This document shows, one piece after another, positions 33,367 through 41,801 of a DNA stretch of 64,000 nucleotides. This DNA is from UBA4408 sp002389785 (GTDB lineage Bacteria > Bacteroidota > Bacteroidia > UBA4408): contig DAORJK010000004.1 in the NCBI GenBank assembly GCA_035438985.1, forward strand, positions 124,001 to 188,000, in the 5' to 3' direction. Under the pieces are notes generated by a model. It did no database searches. It was not told the origin of the DNA and was given only the letters and a program-made list of their open reading frames with translations. Numbering within the stretch: the first letter of the stretch is position 1; the number at the start of each line of letters is the position of its first letter. Made by a program: the position numbers and the translations under genes.

Positions 33367-34051
33367 TTTGTGCGCGCAGGTAATCTTCAGGAATTCCTAT
33401 ATCAATAAAATACTTATTGCTAACAAAGCCCAAAAAATTAATATGTTCCAAGTATTTTTCAAAAAAATCTTTTTCAATGCTAAACGTGTTGGGGAAATTA
33501 ATACTACTAAATAAGGGTAAATTTATTAGGTATACACCCCCATTGATATAACCGCTTTTTGATATGTCGCCCTTCTTTTCTTCAAAGCCGGTGATTCTAA
33601 AACGATGGTCAATATTAACTTTACCAAACCTACCTATTTCATCATAATACTTTAATGCTAAGGTAATTTGCGCGTTGTTTTTGATATGAAAGGTACTTAG
33701 TTGATTTAGATCAACGCTAAATAGGGTATCACCGTTTAATACTAAAACTGTATCACTGCTGCATTTCTGCAAGGCAAGTTTTACTCCTCCTCCAGTACCA
33801 AGAGGCTCTGTTTCATAACTGTAAATTAATTCAATACCATGATATATATTTCCAAAATATTCTTCAATACTTCGAGTCATTGGAGATACCGAAAGTATTA
33901 CACGTGGCACTTTATAAAAACGTAAATAGTGAAAAACATAATGCAAAAAGGGATTTCCATTAATTAATGCCATGGGCTTAGGAGTATTTCCTAATACTGG
34001 CTGTAAGCGTGTTCCCAAACCTCCTGCGAGTATAATTGCTTCTTTAATCAT
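33341..34051 (-). CDS. hddC: D-glycero-alpha-D-manno-heptose 1-phosphate guanylyltransferase-like
   Basis: 236 residues from ATG 34051 (MIKEAIILAGG); an ATG six codons upstream is possible. This is a sugar-phosphate nucleotidyltransferase: LAGGLGTRLQPVLGNTPKPMALINGNPFL at the start, then GGGVKLAL and LNGDTLFSVD with the metal-binding Asp. The combination with the HddA kinase and GmhB phosphatase points to HddC, which makes GDP-D-glycero-alpha-D-manno-heptose. A mannose-1-phosphate type enzyme is the alternative. Confidence 0.82.
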   Translation of the reverse strand: MIKEAIILAGGLGTRLQPVLGNTPKPMALINGNPFLHYVFHYLRFYKVPRVILSVSPMTRSIEEYFGNIYHGIELIYSYETEPLGTGGGVKLALQKCSSDTVLVLNGDTLFSVDLNQLSTFHIKNNAQITLALKYYDEIGRFGKVNIDHRFRITGFEEKKGDISKSGYINGGVYLINLPLFSSINFPNTFSIEKDFFEKYLEHINFLGFVSNKYFIDIGIPEDYLRAQNEFKTYQF

Positions 34052-34109
34052 TTGTTCAACATCAACCAAAAATAGTCATTCATAATAGTTTTATATACTA
34101 ATTATTTCT

Positions 34110-35132
34110 TCAAATAGTCCATGAGCTAAGTCCTTCTTTTGTAAACGAGTATTTTTTTTCATAACCTCCAAATTGCTGCAATGAATCAATCACTTTATAA
34201 CGGCTGTTTCCAGGACAATAAAATACCATAAATCCACCGCCACCTGCTCCGGATATTTTTCCACCTGTAGCGCCATTCTCAATTGCTGTAGAATAAATTT
34301 TATCAATGAATTCATTCGTAATACCATGAGTTAAACCTTTTTTATTTTGCCACCCAAAGTCCAATATCCTACCTACTTGGTTGATATCTCCTTTTAGTAA
34401 CAACTCTTTCATCAATGTTGCTTGTTTTTTTAATTGATGCGTTGCCTCAATTGCAGTTGAATTATCGGATACAACTTGCTTAACTTGTGATTCAATTATA
34501 TCACTGCTAAAACGGTTGGTTTCGGTATAATAAAGTACCAAGTTATGCGCTAACTCTTCAAGGTATTGTTCCTTTATTTTAAGTGGATTTACTATAACTT
34601 TATCGTCGTTATAAAACTCCATGAAATTTACTCCTCCAAAAGTAGCTGAATATTGATCTTGTCGACCTCCTGCCATTTTCATATCAACCCTTTCAATTTC
34701 ATATGCAAGCTGAGCAATGTCATATTCTCCCAGTGGCAATTTCAACCATTCTGTAAATGCTCCCAAAACAGCCACTACCAAAGTTGACGATGATCCTAAT
34801 CCAGATCCTGCTGGTGCATCGATATAGGTACTTAATTTAAATGAAAGCGGTTCAAGAGAAAACTTGCGAATTACTTTTTCATATACTGCTTTTATTAACT
34901 CAAGTTTTCCGTCCTTTGGAAGTACAAAATCACTGGGGTACGAGACATTTACTTTTCGGTCAATCGATTCAATTTGAATGATCTTTTCAGTCGTAGGTTC
35001 TATACTGGCGTATGCATATAAATTTATGGTTGCATTTAATATTGCTCCCCCAAACCGATCGCAATATGGACTTACATCCGTTCCTCCACCTGCAAGTCCT
35101 AATCTTAAAGGTGCTTTACTTCTTACGATCAT
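34110..35132 (-). CDS. hddA: D-glycero-alpha-D-manno-heptose 7-phosphate kinase
   Basis: 340 residues, GHMP kinase superfamily. The N-terminus RSKAPLRLGLAGGGTDVSPY is characteristic of HddA. The ATP-binding loop is PAGSGLGSSSTLVVA and the C-terminal motif is GGKISGAGGGGFM. HddA phosphorylates the anomeric position of heptose 7-phosphate to give the 1,7-bisphosphate, which GmhB and HddC then process. The isomerase GmhA is not in the window. It overlaps the upstream glycosyltransferase gene by 17 bases. Confidence 0.88.
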   Translation of the reverse strand: MIVRSKAPLRLGLAGGGTDVSPYCDRFGGAILNATINLYAYASIEPTTEKIIQIESIDRKVNVSYPSDFVLPKDGKLELIKAVYEKVIRKFSLEPLSFKLSTYIDAPAGSGLGSSSTLVVAVLGAFTEWLKLPLGEYDIAQLAYEIERVDMKMAGGRQDQYSATFGGVNFMEFYNDDKVIVNPLKIKEQYLEELAHNLVLYYTETNRFSSDIIESQVKQVVSDNSTAIEATHQLKKQATLMKELLLKGDINQVGRILDFGWQNKKGLTHGITNEFIDKIYSTAIENGATGGKISGAGGGGFMVFYCPGNSRYKVIDSLQQFGGYEKKYSFTKEGLSSWTI

Positions 35133-36273
35133 TAGTTGATTGTATTAAGTGACCCAATTGTGATATTGTATCAATCATTGAATTCCAGGAATATTTTTTC
35201 TTTTCTTCAGATGCATTTTTACTAAATTCTTCCTCCTTATTTAACTTGTAAAAATTTATTAATGCTTCTGCAATTGAACCACTGTCGGGGTTTACCACAT
35301 ATCCTACTTTACCGTTTGGAATCATTTCTGGTAATCCTCCAACATTAGTAACTATCATAGGCTTGTTAAAATGATAGGCAATTTGTGTAACTCCGCTTTG
35401 TGTTGCAGTTTTATATGGCTGAACAACTAAATCTGCTGCGCAAAAATAGCTGCTTACTTCATTGTTCGGAATAAAGTTAGTACGTTCAATTACTGAATTC
35501 TCAAGATTCAATTGCTTTATCAAATCACGGTATGGTTTCGGATCCGTATAATATTCTCCGGCTATAATCAGTTTAATTTTCAATTTTAGTACATCACTCT
35601 CCGATAAAGCTTGAAGTAATAAATCTAAACCTTTATAGTCACGAATAAATCCAAAAAATAAAATGTAATTTTCTGAAGGGGTTAAGCCAAGCGACTTTTT
35701 TGCAGATTCCTTTGAAAGCATTTCTCCAAAGTTATCATACAATGGATGTGAACAAAACAATTTAGGTTTAATTAAATCAAATTCCATTAGTTCAGAAAGA
35801 ACTGAGCGGCTCATTGTAATAAATCCATCTACAGATTTTACATAGAATTTTGATAAAATACGATCACCAATTCTCTTTTCATGCGGCAAAATATTGTCGG
35901 TAATAGAAATTACTTTCGAATGTCTGTTTAATCGAATTATGCGCGCAATTGTACCAAGACATGGAGCCATAAAAGGTATCCAATAACGAATAATTACTAC
36001 ATCCGCCTTTTCCTTTTTTATTTTTAACCCAATTCTTATCCAATTAAGTGGATTGATTGAATTTATTGATGTTTCAATTGAAATTTTTGCCGGAGGTGCT
36101 TCTGCCGAAAATTGTGATTTACCGGGAAACAAAAAGCTAGGATATTGTAAACTAAAAGAAACAATTTTTACGGTATCACCTCTCTCCAAATATGCCAAGC
36201 AAAGACGCTCATTAAAAGTTGATATTCCTCCCCCTCTTAATGGAAATGCTGAACCGATGATTGTTATTTTCAA
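35116..36273 (-). CDS. Glycosyltransferase family 4
   Basis: 385 residues, GT-B fold. The N-terminal domain opens with IIGSAFPLRGGGISTFNERL, and the C-terminal domain has FFGFIRDYKGLDLLLQAL and the donor-site motif PYKTATQSGVTQIAYHFNKPMIVTNVGGLPEMI (E-x7-E-like region). These are typical of GT4 enzymes that add sugars from nucleotide donors. Given its neighbours it may transfer heptose to a surface glycan, but donor and acceptor cannot be read from sequence. Confidence 0.83.
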   Translation of the reverse strand: MKITIIGSAFPLRGGGISTFNERLCLAYLERGDTVKIVSFSLQYPSFLFPGKSQFSAEAPPAKISIETSINSINPLNWIRIGLKIKKEKADVVIIRYWIPFMAPCLGTIARIIRLNRHSKVISITDNILPHEKRIGDRILSKFYVKSVDGFITMSRSVLSELMEFDLIKPKLFCSHPLYDNFGEMLSKESAKKSLGLTPSENYILFFGFIRDYKGLDLLLQALSESDVLKLKIKLIIAGEYYTDPKPYRDLIKQLNLENSVIERTNFIPNNEVSSYFCAADLVVQPYKTATQSGVTQIAYHFNKPMIVTNVGGLPEMIPNGKVGYVVNPDSGSIAEALINFYKLNKEEEFSKNASEEKKKYSWNSMIDTISQLGHLIQSTNDRKK

Positions 36274-36306
36274 TGGTGCTACGTTTATATAAAAATTAAC
36301 GAAAGT

Positions 36307-37266
36307 TTAGCTGATATTTTCGGTTCTCCTTTCAATTAAATATTGATTTCTGGTAGGAGAATTTCTTGAAATCAATTCTCCTAAAAAACCCGCTAGAAAT
36401 AACATAGTACCAAGGACCATGGTTGTTAACGCAATATAAAAGGAAGGACGTTGTGTAATCAATAAAGCTGGTTCATTTTGATAAACAAGGTATAACTTAT
36501 TTGCTCCCAAATAAAAAGCTACCAAAAATCCAATTAAAAACATAATAGTTCCTAAAAATCCAAAAAGATGCATTGGACGTTTGCCAAACTTTGAAACAAA
36601 AGATATCGATAATAAATCAAGAAATCCATTGATAAAACGTTCAAGACCAAATTTGGTTGTTCCGTATTTTCTTTCTTGATGTTGCACCTCTTTCTCACTA
36701 ATTTTTGTAAAACCTGCCCATTTAGCAATCACAGGTATGTATCGATGCATTTCACCGTATACCTCGATACTCTTTACAACCTCCGATCGATAAGCTTTTA
36801 GTCCACAATTAAAATCATGTAGGTGAATTCCACTCATTTTGCGGGTAGCATAGTTAAATAGCTTGGTTGGTAAGGTTTTAGAGAGTGGATCGTATCTTTT
36901 TCTTTTCCAACCAGAAACTAAATCATAACCGTCTTCAAGTATCATTTTTCGCAATTCAGGAATCTCGTCCGGACTATCTTGTAAATCAGCATCCATCGTA
37001 ATAATGACCTTCCCAATTGCAGCCTCAAATCCAACATTCAATGCAGCACTTTTACCGTAATTTCTTCTAAACTTAATTCCTTTTACACAAGGGTTTTCCT
37101 TGGTTAGCGATTCAATTTTTTTCCAACTGCCATCTTTACTTCCATCGTCAATAAATAAAATTTCATAGCTGTACTTGTGCGTATTCATTACACGAACTAT
37201 CCATTCGGTTAGTTCCTGCAGAGATTCTTCTTCGTTTAATAGTGGAATAACAAGGGATAAATCCAT
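36307..37266 (-). CDS. Glycosyltransferase family 2 with C-terminal membrane anchor
   Basis: 319 residues. The GT-A domain has LVIPLLNEEESL, FIDDGSKDGS and MDADLQDSPDEIP, then FNCGLKAYRSE and QERKYGTTKFG. Two membrane segments follow (FGFLGTIMFLIGFLVAFYLG and YIALTTMVLGTMLFLAGFLGELI). This is the DPM1/GtrB/ArnC-like type, which transfers a sugar to a polyprenyl phosphate at the inner membrane. It meets the DUF4199 gene at a shared base and lies before the GT4 gene by 33 bases. Confidence 0.86.
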   Translation of the reverse strand: MDLSLVIPLLNEEESLQELTEWIVRVMNTHKYSYEILFIDDGSKDGSWKKIESLTKENPCVKGIKFRRNYGKSAALNVGFEAAIGKVIITMDADLQDSPDEIPELRKMILEDGYDLVSGWKRKRYDPLSKTLPTKLFNYATRKMSGIHLHDFNCGLKAYRSEVVKSIEVYGEMHRYIPVIAKWAGFTKISEKEVQHQERKYGTTKFGLERFINGFLDLLSISFVSKFGKRPMHLFGFLGTIMFLIGFLVAFYLGANKLYLVYQNEPALLITQRPSFYIALTTMVLGTMLFLAGFLGELISRNSPTRNQYLIERRTENIS

Positions 37267-37820
37267 TATTGATTTTGTTGAATAAAGTTGTCAAAAGAGT
37301 TGGAAGAGGGAGTGTTTCGTTTTACAGAACCCGAAATAATAAGCGATAAAACGGATCCCCAAAAAGTATAACTCAAAACAAATATTAAAGCAAAGGCCAA
37401 TGGATTATTTATCACTTTCATCATTTCCATTGCCTTCTCTGCTTTGGCATCATCATCAGGATACTCCTTCATGATATTTTCTTCAATTTCCAACATTATT
37501 GAATCAAGTATTGTAGAATCCACAAATTTCAAATACAGAAAAGCAGCAAAAGCAATTAATACGCCTGCGAAAAATGATATTAACACTCCTGAATAAAAGG
37601 AAGTGCCATAACTGATACTACCGTTTAACGCTTGATCGCGATATTTGCTGCTACCAACAAAAATGGCAATACCAAGTACAAGGTAACCAACGATACTTAT
37701 TAATGAAGATAATTCTTTTCCTAAAAATCCACCGACTATAAACAGCAAAAAAAGTATGGTGCCTGCCATACCTCCATAATTCATTGAATTTAACGAAAGT
37801 GTAATTTTTTTTTCTTCCAT
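37266..37820 (-). CDS. DUF4199 membrane protein
   Basis: 184 residues from ATG 37820 (MEEKKIT). It has four membrane segments, and the pattern MNYGGMAGTILFLLFIVGGF, SYGTSFYSGVLISFFAGVLIAFAAFLY and a charged central loop (EEN-IMKEYPDDDAKAEKAM) matches DUF4199, a Bacteroidota family. These genes regularly precede a GT2 glycosyltransferase, as here. Function unknown. It is the first gene of the minus-strand operon ending at 32812. Confidence 0.8.
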   Translation of the reverse strand: MEEKKITLSLNSMNYGGMAGTILFLLFIVGGFLGKELSSLISIVGYLVLGIAIFVGSSKYRDQALNGSISYGTSFYSGVLISFFAGVLIAFAAFLYLKFVDSTILDSIMLEIEENIMKEYPDDDAKAEKAMEMMKVINNPLAFALIFVLSYTFWGSVLSLIISGSVKRNTPSSNSFDNFIQQNQ

Positions 37821-37887
37821 ATCTGTTTCTAAACCCTTATCAGTTGGCAAATATAGAAATTAATCGTACAAAATAACGGGCGAAATA

Positions 37888-37918
37888 TTGTGTGATCTAA
37901 CTAAAAAAATTACTTTTG
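37888..37918 (+). promoter_or_regulatory. Promoter of the SRP RNA
   Basis: TTG (37888-37890), 20 bases, then TACTTTTG (37911-37918), an exact TAnnTTTG. The expected start falls at about 37923, where the first base of the SRP RNA stem lies. Confidence 0.72.
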
Positions 37919-37922
37919 CGCC

Positions 37923-38018
37923 GGGTAAGTCTCTTACGACCAGCTCCTGTTGAACTCCCCCAGGTTCGGAAGAAAGCAAGGGTAAATGGTTGAGCGGTGC
38001 GATAAGAGTAGCTTACCC
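37923..38018 (+). ncRNA. ffs: Signal recognition particle RNA, small bacterial type (4.5S)
   Basis: About 96 bases. The ends pair: GGGTAAG..CTCTTA with TAAGAG..GCTTACCC. The apical domain has the conserved Ffh-binding motif CCAGGTTCGGAAGAAAGCAAGGG, split here as CCAGG, TTCGGAAGAAAGCA and AGGGTAA: a GGAA tetraloop over the symmetric loop with AGCA. The RNA scaffolds Ffh for co-translational membrane targeting. A good promoter precedes it and a T-rich run (TTTTTATTTTA) follows. The rest of 37821-38136 holds nothing further that I can see. Confidence 0.9.
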
Positions 38019-38136
38019 ATTTTTATTTTAACTCAATTGATACATTTAATCAAGTATTACTTCCACAGGTAGCCATCATTTATTAGTTTTATTTTTTGAT
38101 ACGTTAAATCAACTTAATTAATGAAACAAAGAAAAC

Positions 38137-38757
38137 ATGTACAACAAATTGCAACCCATAAGATATGTAGCACTTGGTGATTCATATACCATTTGTGAAG
38201 GAGCAGCGTGGGAAGAATCTTGGCCCTTTATTTTGACTAAAAATTTAAACCAAATAGGAATACCTTTTGAATTAATTGCCAATCCTTCTGTTACTGGATG
38301 GACAACAAAGGATCTTATTGAAAAGGAGTTAACAATATTTGATGAATCAAAGCCCGATTTTGCAACCTTATTGATAGGAGTAAATGATTGGGTTCAGCTT
38401 ATAACTATTCAACAATATAAGGAGAACTTGCAATACATTATTTCAAGAATGTTAAGCAAATTGACGAACCCAACTAACTTAGTACTTATTACTATTCCTG
38501 ATTTTGGAGTTACGCCTAAAGGTGCGAATTATAGCAAAGGAAGAAATATCGCTGAAGGGATTTCTGAGTTTAACGATGTTATCAAAGAGGAAGCGAAAAT
38601 AAGGAACTTGAAGTGTGTAGATATTTTTCCCATAAGTCAACAAATGAAGGACAATCCTGAGCTTATTTCTTCAGACGAACTTCATCCATCCGCTAAGGAA
38701 TATGCTTTGTGGGAAGAATTGATTTTTCCGGTTGTCGCAAACCATTTAAGCAAATAA
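38137..38757 (+). CDS. SGNH/GDSL-type hydrolase
   Basis: 206 residues. The catalytic serine is in block I ALGDSYT, the oxyanion Asn in GVNDW (block III), and the Asp-His pair in SDELHPSAKEYALW (block V). No signal peptide is seen, so it is probably cytoplasmic. Substrates in the family range from lipids to acetylated sugars. The YkgJ-family gene begins one base after its stop, suggesting an operon of two or three genes with pnuC. Confidence 0.85.
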   Translation: MYNKLQPIRYVALGDSYTICEGAAWEESWPFILTKNLNQIGIPFELIANPSVTGWTTKDLIEKELTIFDESKPDFATLLIGVNDWVQLITIQQYKENLQYIISRMLSKLTNPTNLVLITIPDFGVTPKGANYSKGRNIAEGISEFNDVIKEEAKIRNLKCVDIFPISQQMKDNPELISSDELHPSAKEYALWEELIFPVVANHLSK

Positions 38758-38758
38758 A

Positions 38759-39262
38759 ATGATCCCCAAAATAGAAGATCTATCTAAACTTGTTGCAAAT
38801 ACAAAAACCAATACTCAGAAGCTTTTTACAAAGCTTAAAAGAACTCAACCTGGAAGTTTAGATGCAACAGTTCAGAGAATACACGAAGATGTTTTTTCCG
38901 AAATGAATTGTTTGACTTGTGCCAATTGCTGTAAGACTACAAGTCCAATATTTTATCAAAAGGATATTGAACGTTTATCAAAACACTTTAGAATAAAACC
39001 TTCTCAGTTTATTCAAAACTATTTACACATAGACGCGGATCAGGACTTTGTATTGAATGCCACACCCTGTCCGTTTTTAGGAGACGATAATTTTTGTAGT
39101 GTGTATGAGTCTCGGCCAACCGCATGTAGAGAGTATCCGCATACTAACAGAAAGCGATTTTATCAGTTGTTGGATCTCACACAAAAAAATACTGCTGTTT
39201 GCCCTGCAGCTTTTGAAATCGTAGAAAGACTCAAAAAAAACTATCAGAACAAATCTCATTAG
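38759..39262 (+). CDS. YkgJ family cysteine-cluster protein
   Basis: 167 residues. The conserved cysteines are in CLTCANCCKTTSPIF, CPFLGDDNFCSVYESRPTACREYPH, and C near the end (VCPAAFE), the zinc or iron-sulphur cluster pattern of the YkgJ/UPF0153 family. The biochemical role is unknown. The gene is tightly linked to the SGNH hydrolase. Confidence 0.82.
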   Translation: MIPKIEDLSKLVANTKTNTQKLFTKLKRTQPGSLDATVQRIHEDVFSEMNCLTCANCCKTTSPIFYQKDIERLSKHFRIKPSQFIQNYLHIDADQDFVLNATPCPFLGDDNFCSVYESRPTACREYPHTNRKRFYQLLDLTQKNTAVCPAAFEIVERLKKNYQNKSH

Positions 39263-39367
39263 TAGTACTTGTTCGGCGATTTTTTGTTTGTTAATCAACA
39301 GTAGCATCATCAAACAGTTCTAAATAATATTAAAGGAGTATAATTTCTACTGCTATAAAATATAAAA

Positions 39368-39943
39368 ATGCAAGCTTCATTTTGGATTGAGTTAATTGCC
39401 AGCTTGCTTGGCTTGATAAGTGTTTGGCTTGTTACTAAGCAAAATAACTGGTGTTGGCCTACAGGGATTGTAATGGTATTAATTTATATGTTTATTTTTT
39501 ACCAGAACAAATTATATTCCGACATGTTATTGCAGGTATTCTTTGCTGTGATGCAGATTTATGGATGGTATACCTGGTCAAATAACAGCGTTAACACTAC
39601 CAAACTACAGGTTTCTTGGCTTACTTTTAAGGAACAACTTCTCTGGATGGCCGGCACTATTGTATTGTCTATTATTATCGGATTTAGTATGGAGCATTTT
39701 ACAAACGCCGATATGCCATATATTGATGCTGCGACTGCAGCAATGAGCATAACAGCACAGTGGCTAATGACACGTAAAAAAATTGAAAATTGGGTATACT
39801 GGATAATTGCAGATCTTATTTATATTGCAATGTATCTTGCCAAAGCACTCTACTTCACTACCGTTTTATATCTAGTATTTTTAATTTTAGCCTATAAAGG
39901 ATTTATAACTTGGAAAAATCACCTTGCTAAATTGAATAAATAG
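39368..39943 (+). CDS. pnuC: Nicotinamide riboside transporter PnuC
   Basis: 191 residues with about seven membrane segments. The motifs NNWCWPTGIVMVLIYMFIFYQNKLYSDMLLQVFFAVMQIYGWYTW, with conserved W, N, Q and YGWYxW, and later ENWVYWIIADLIYIAMYLAKALYFTTVLY are diagnostic for PnuC/ThiX-like vitamin transporters. Facilitated diffusion of nicotinamide riboside feeds NAD salvage; a thiamine-linked paralogue is possible. I find no TPP riboswitch in the 105 bases upstream. Confidence 0.88.
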   Translation: MQASFWIELIASLLGLISVWLVTKQNNWCWPTGIVMVLIYMFIFYQNKLYSDMLLQVFFAVMQIYGWYTWSNNSVNTTKLQVSWLTFKEQLLWMAGTIVLSIIIGFSMEHFTNADMPYIDAATAAMSITAQWLMTRKKIENWVYWIIADLIYIAMYLAKALYFTTVLYLVFLILAYKGFITWKNHLAKLNK

Positions 39944-39947
39944 CAGT

Positions 39948-41102
39948 TTAATCAAGTTCTCCTAACATTTCTGATGCAGGATAAACATATTTCCCATTTC
40001 CTTTTGAAATTTCAATAAGCAATTTTTTGGCTTCATTTTTCTTATTTGAGTCAAGAAGGTTCAAAGCTTTCAACCATCTTGTTTCATCCCAGTAAGGCGA
40101 TTTATAATTGTTTAGAATAGTATCAAAATATTTTGTAGATACATTAAAATTCTTAATCAACCTTTCAGTTTTACCTAACATGAATAAAACTTCTTCATCA
40201 TTAGGTGATATTTCTAATTGCTGAGTTAATTTGTCAATTGCAGATGCGAAGTTTTTATTTCTTAAATCTTCTTTTGCGGATTCTATAAAATTTGTACTTG
40301 TGTATTTAGAATTTTTATTAGCTGTTGTTTTACTGGTTGTTATAATAGTTCGCGGTTCTACTGATTCTGCAGCCTGTGGCATACCTTGAATCGTATTGGA
40401 AGATTCTTTTATTGTTTTATCGATATCATCGGTGTATTCAACTGCTGCATCTGCTTGTTCAATTTTTGAACTTGAAGCAGCCATTTCCGAATCAAAAACT
40501 GCTTTACCTGAGGTTAGATTAGCTCCGCTACTGCTTGTAATTTCAATTTCAGAATCATTAGATCTTGGAACTTCAGTAGATTTTTTAACTTTTTCTAATT
40601 TAGGTGTTTCAACAACTTTGTTTTCGCGAGGTTTTTCAATATTACTGGATTCAATTTGTTGAGAATCGGTTTCAAACTGAGTTATAGCAGTTGCAGAACT
40701 ATCATTAAGTAAATCTTTATTGCTTGATTTCTCATTAATTTGAACAACCGAATCTTTTGTATTTTCTTTAAGGAAGTAGTTAAAAAGAAATCCGATTCCC
40801 AATAAGATCAAAAGAGTAGCAGCAATTGAATACCTTTTATAATTAAATTCGGGTCTTATAATTTTAGATGTTGGTGTGACTGTTTTATTTAACTCTAGTA
40901 TATCATTTCTAAAATTCGAAATTGATCCACTTTGTTGCAATCCTTCAATAAAATCTGAACACATTTCACAGGTAGTAAGATGATGCTCTACAACGTGTGT
41001 GTTATTCTTATTCATAGTCTTTTGGTAATAGGAAATTAATTGCTCTTCAGAAGGGCAATCTTCTTCATTAAAAATGTTCTCTAAATCAATTTTTGTCGAC
41101 AT
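39948..41102 (-). CDS. Anti-sigma-like membrane protein with zinc finger and C-terminal TPRs
   Basis: 384 residues. The N-terminal domain carries the anti-sigma zinc motif HHLTTCEMC (H-x3-C-x2-C) and one membrane helix follows (YSIAATLLILLGIGFLFNYF). A long Ser/Thr/Glu-rich, probably disordered stretch runs over about 130-275, and the C-terminal 100 residues look like tetratricopeptide repeats (FASAIDKLTQQLEISPNDEEVLFMLGKTERL). The first 17 bases overlap the ECF sigma gene, so it probably holds that sigma factor at the membrane. The TPR part in the periplasm could sense envelope state. Confidence 0.78.
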   Translation of the reverse strand: MSTKIDLENIFNEEDCPSEEQLISYYQKTMNKNNTHVVEHHLTTCEMCSDFIEGLQQSGSISNFRNDILELNKTVTPTSKIIRPEFNYKRYSIAATLLILLGIGFLFNYFLKENTKDSVVQINEKSSNKDLLNDSSATAITQFETDSQQIESSNIEKPRENKVVETPKLEKVKKSTEVPRSNDSEIEITSSSGANLTSGKAVFDSEMAASSSKIEQADAAVEYTDDIDKTIKESSNTIQGMPQAAESVEPRTIITTSKTTANKNSKYTSTNFIESAKEDLRNKNFASAIDKLTQQLEISPNDEEVLFMLGKTERLIKNFNVSTKYFDTILNNYKSPYWDETRWLKALNLLDSNKKNEAKKLLIEISKGNGKYVYPASEMLGELD

Positions 41103-41679
41103 TCTTTTTGCTGATTAAAATTTTTAAGTTTCGCTTTCCATTTTGAATGAAACTTTTAACACTTTTCAAATCATACCCGGTAATATTTGATATTTCTTGA
41201 TAACTCATTTCCTTGATATAAAATAACTCGATACACGCTTTTTGCTCCTGGTTTAATTTTGTAATTGCTTGTTCTAGGCGTGTTAACAATTCTTCCTTTT
41301 CATTTTCTTCTACTTGATGTAAGGATTGATTAAAATCCATACTTGGTTGAATAAAATGTATTTGGTCAGAACTGATTTCAATAATGCCTTTGTTTTTGCG
41401 CAGTTGCATTAAACAATAGTTCTTAGTAACAGTATGCAGCCAGCTTTTGAAATTAGTGATAGTGTGTTTTTTTAGATCGCTTGTTAACTTCTCAAAAATC
41501 TGCATGGAAGCATCCTTACTTTCATCGCGGTCTTTTAAATACTTTAAGCATACTGCATAAACAAAAGAAGAATATCGAGTAAATAGAATTCCAAAGCACT
41601 CAACGTCATTTGATTGAGCATAACGAAGCACTAATTCTGTATCAGAAAGTAAATGTTGATTTATTGTATTGGAATTCAA
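41086..41679 (-). CDS. ECF-family RNA polymerase sigma factor
   Basis: 197 residues. The sigma-2 region includes FGILFTRYSSFVYAVCLKYLKDRDESKDASMQIFEKL and NFKSWLHTVTKNYCLMQLRK; the sigma-4 region includes LNQEQKACIELFYIKEMSYQEISNITGYDLKSVKSFIQNGKRNLK, with a clear helix-turn-helix. No extra domains. The overlapping gene encodes its likely anti-sigma factor. The divergent MuiA-like gene (41802) might be a target, but I see no repeated promoter motif that shows it. Confidence 0.9.
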   Translation of the reverse strand: MNSNTINQHLLSDTELVLRYAQSNDVECFGILFTRYSSFVYAVCLKYLKDRDESKDASMQIFEKLTSDLKKHTITNFKSWLHTVTKNYCLMQLRKNKGIIEISSDQIHFIQPSMDFNQSLHQVEENEKEELLTRLEQAITKLNQEQKACIELFYIKEMSYQEISNITGYDLKSVKSFIQNGKRNLKILISKKNVDKN

Positions 41680-41801
41680 GTTTCTAAAAAATAATCAATC
41701 AAAAAATAAAAAAAATTTCATGAAAATTATGGAATTGATTTTCTGATTACATCTATGTTGGTAAAAATAAAATATTATCTCATCAATTAATAACTAAAAT
41801 T

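Noticed and set aside
39263..39367. TPP riboswitch before pnuC
   Set aside because: The gap is only 105 bases and lacks the conserved CUGAGA and GAUNAUGCNNGCG-type segments.
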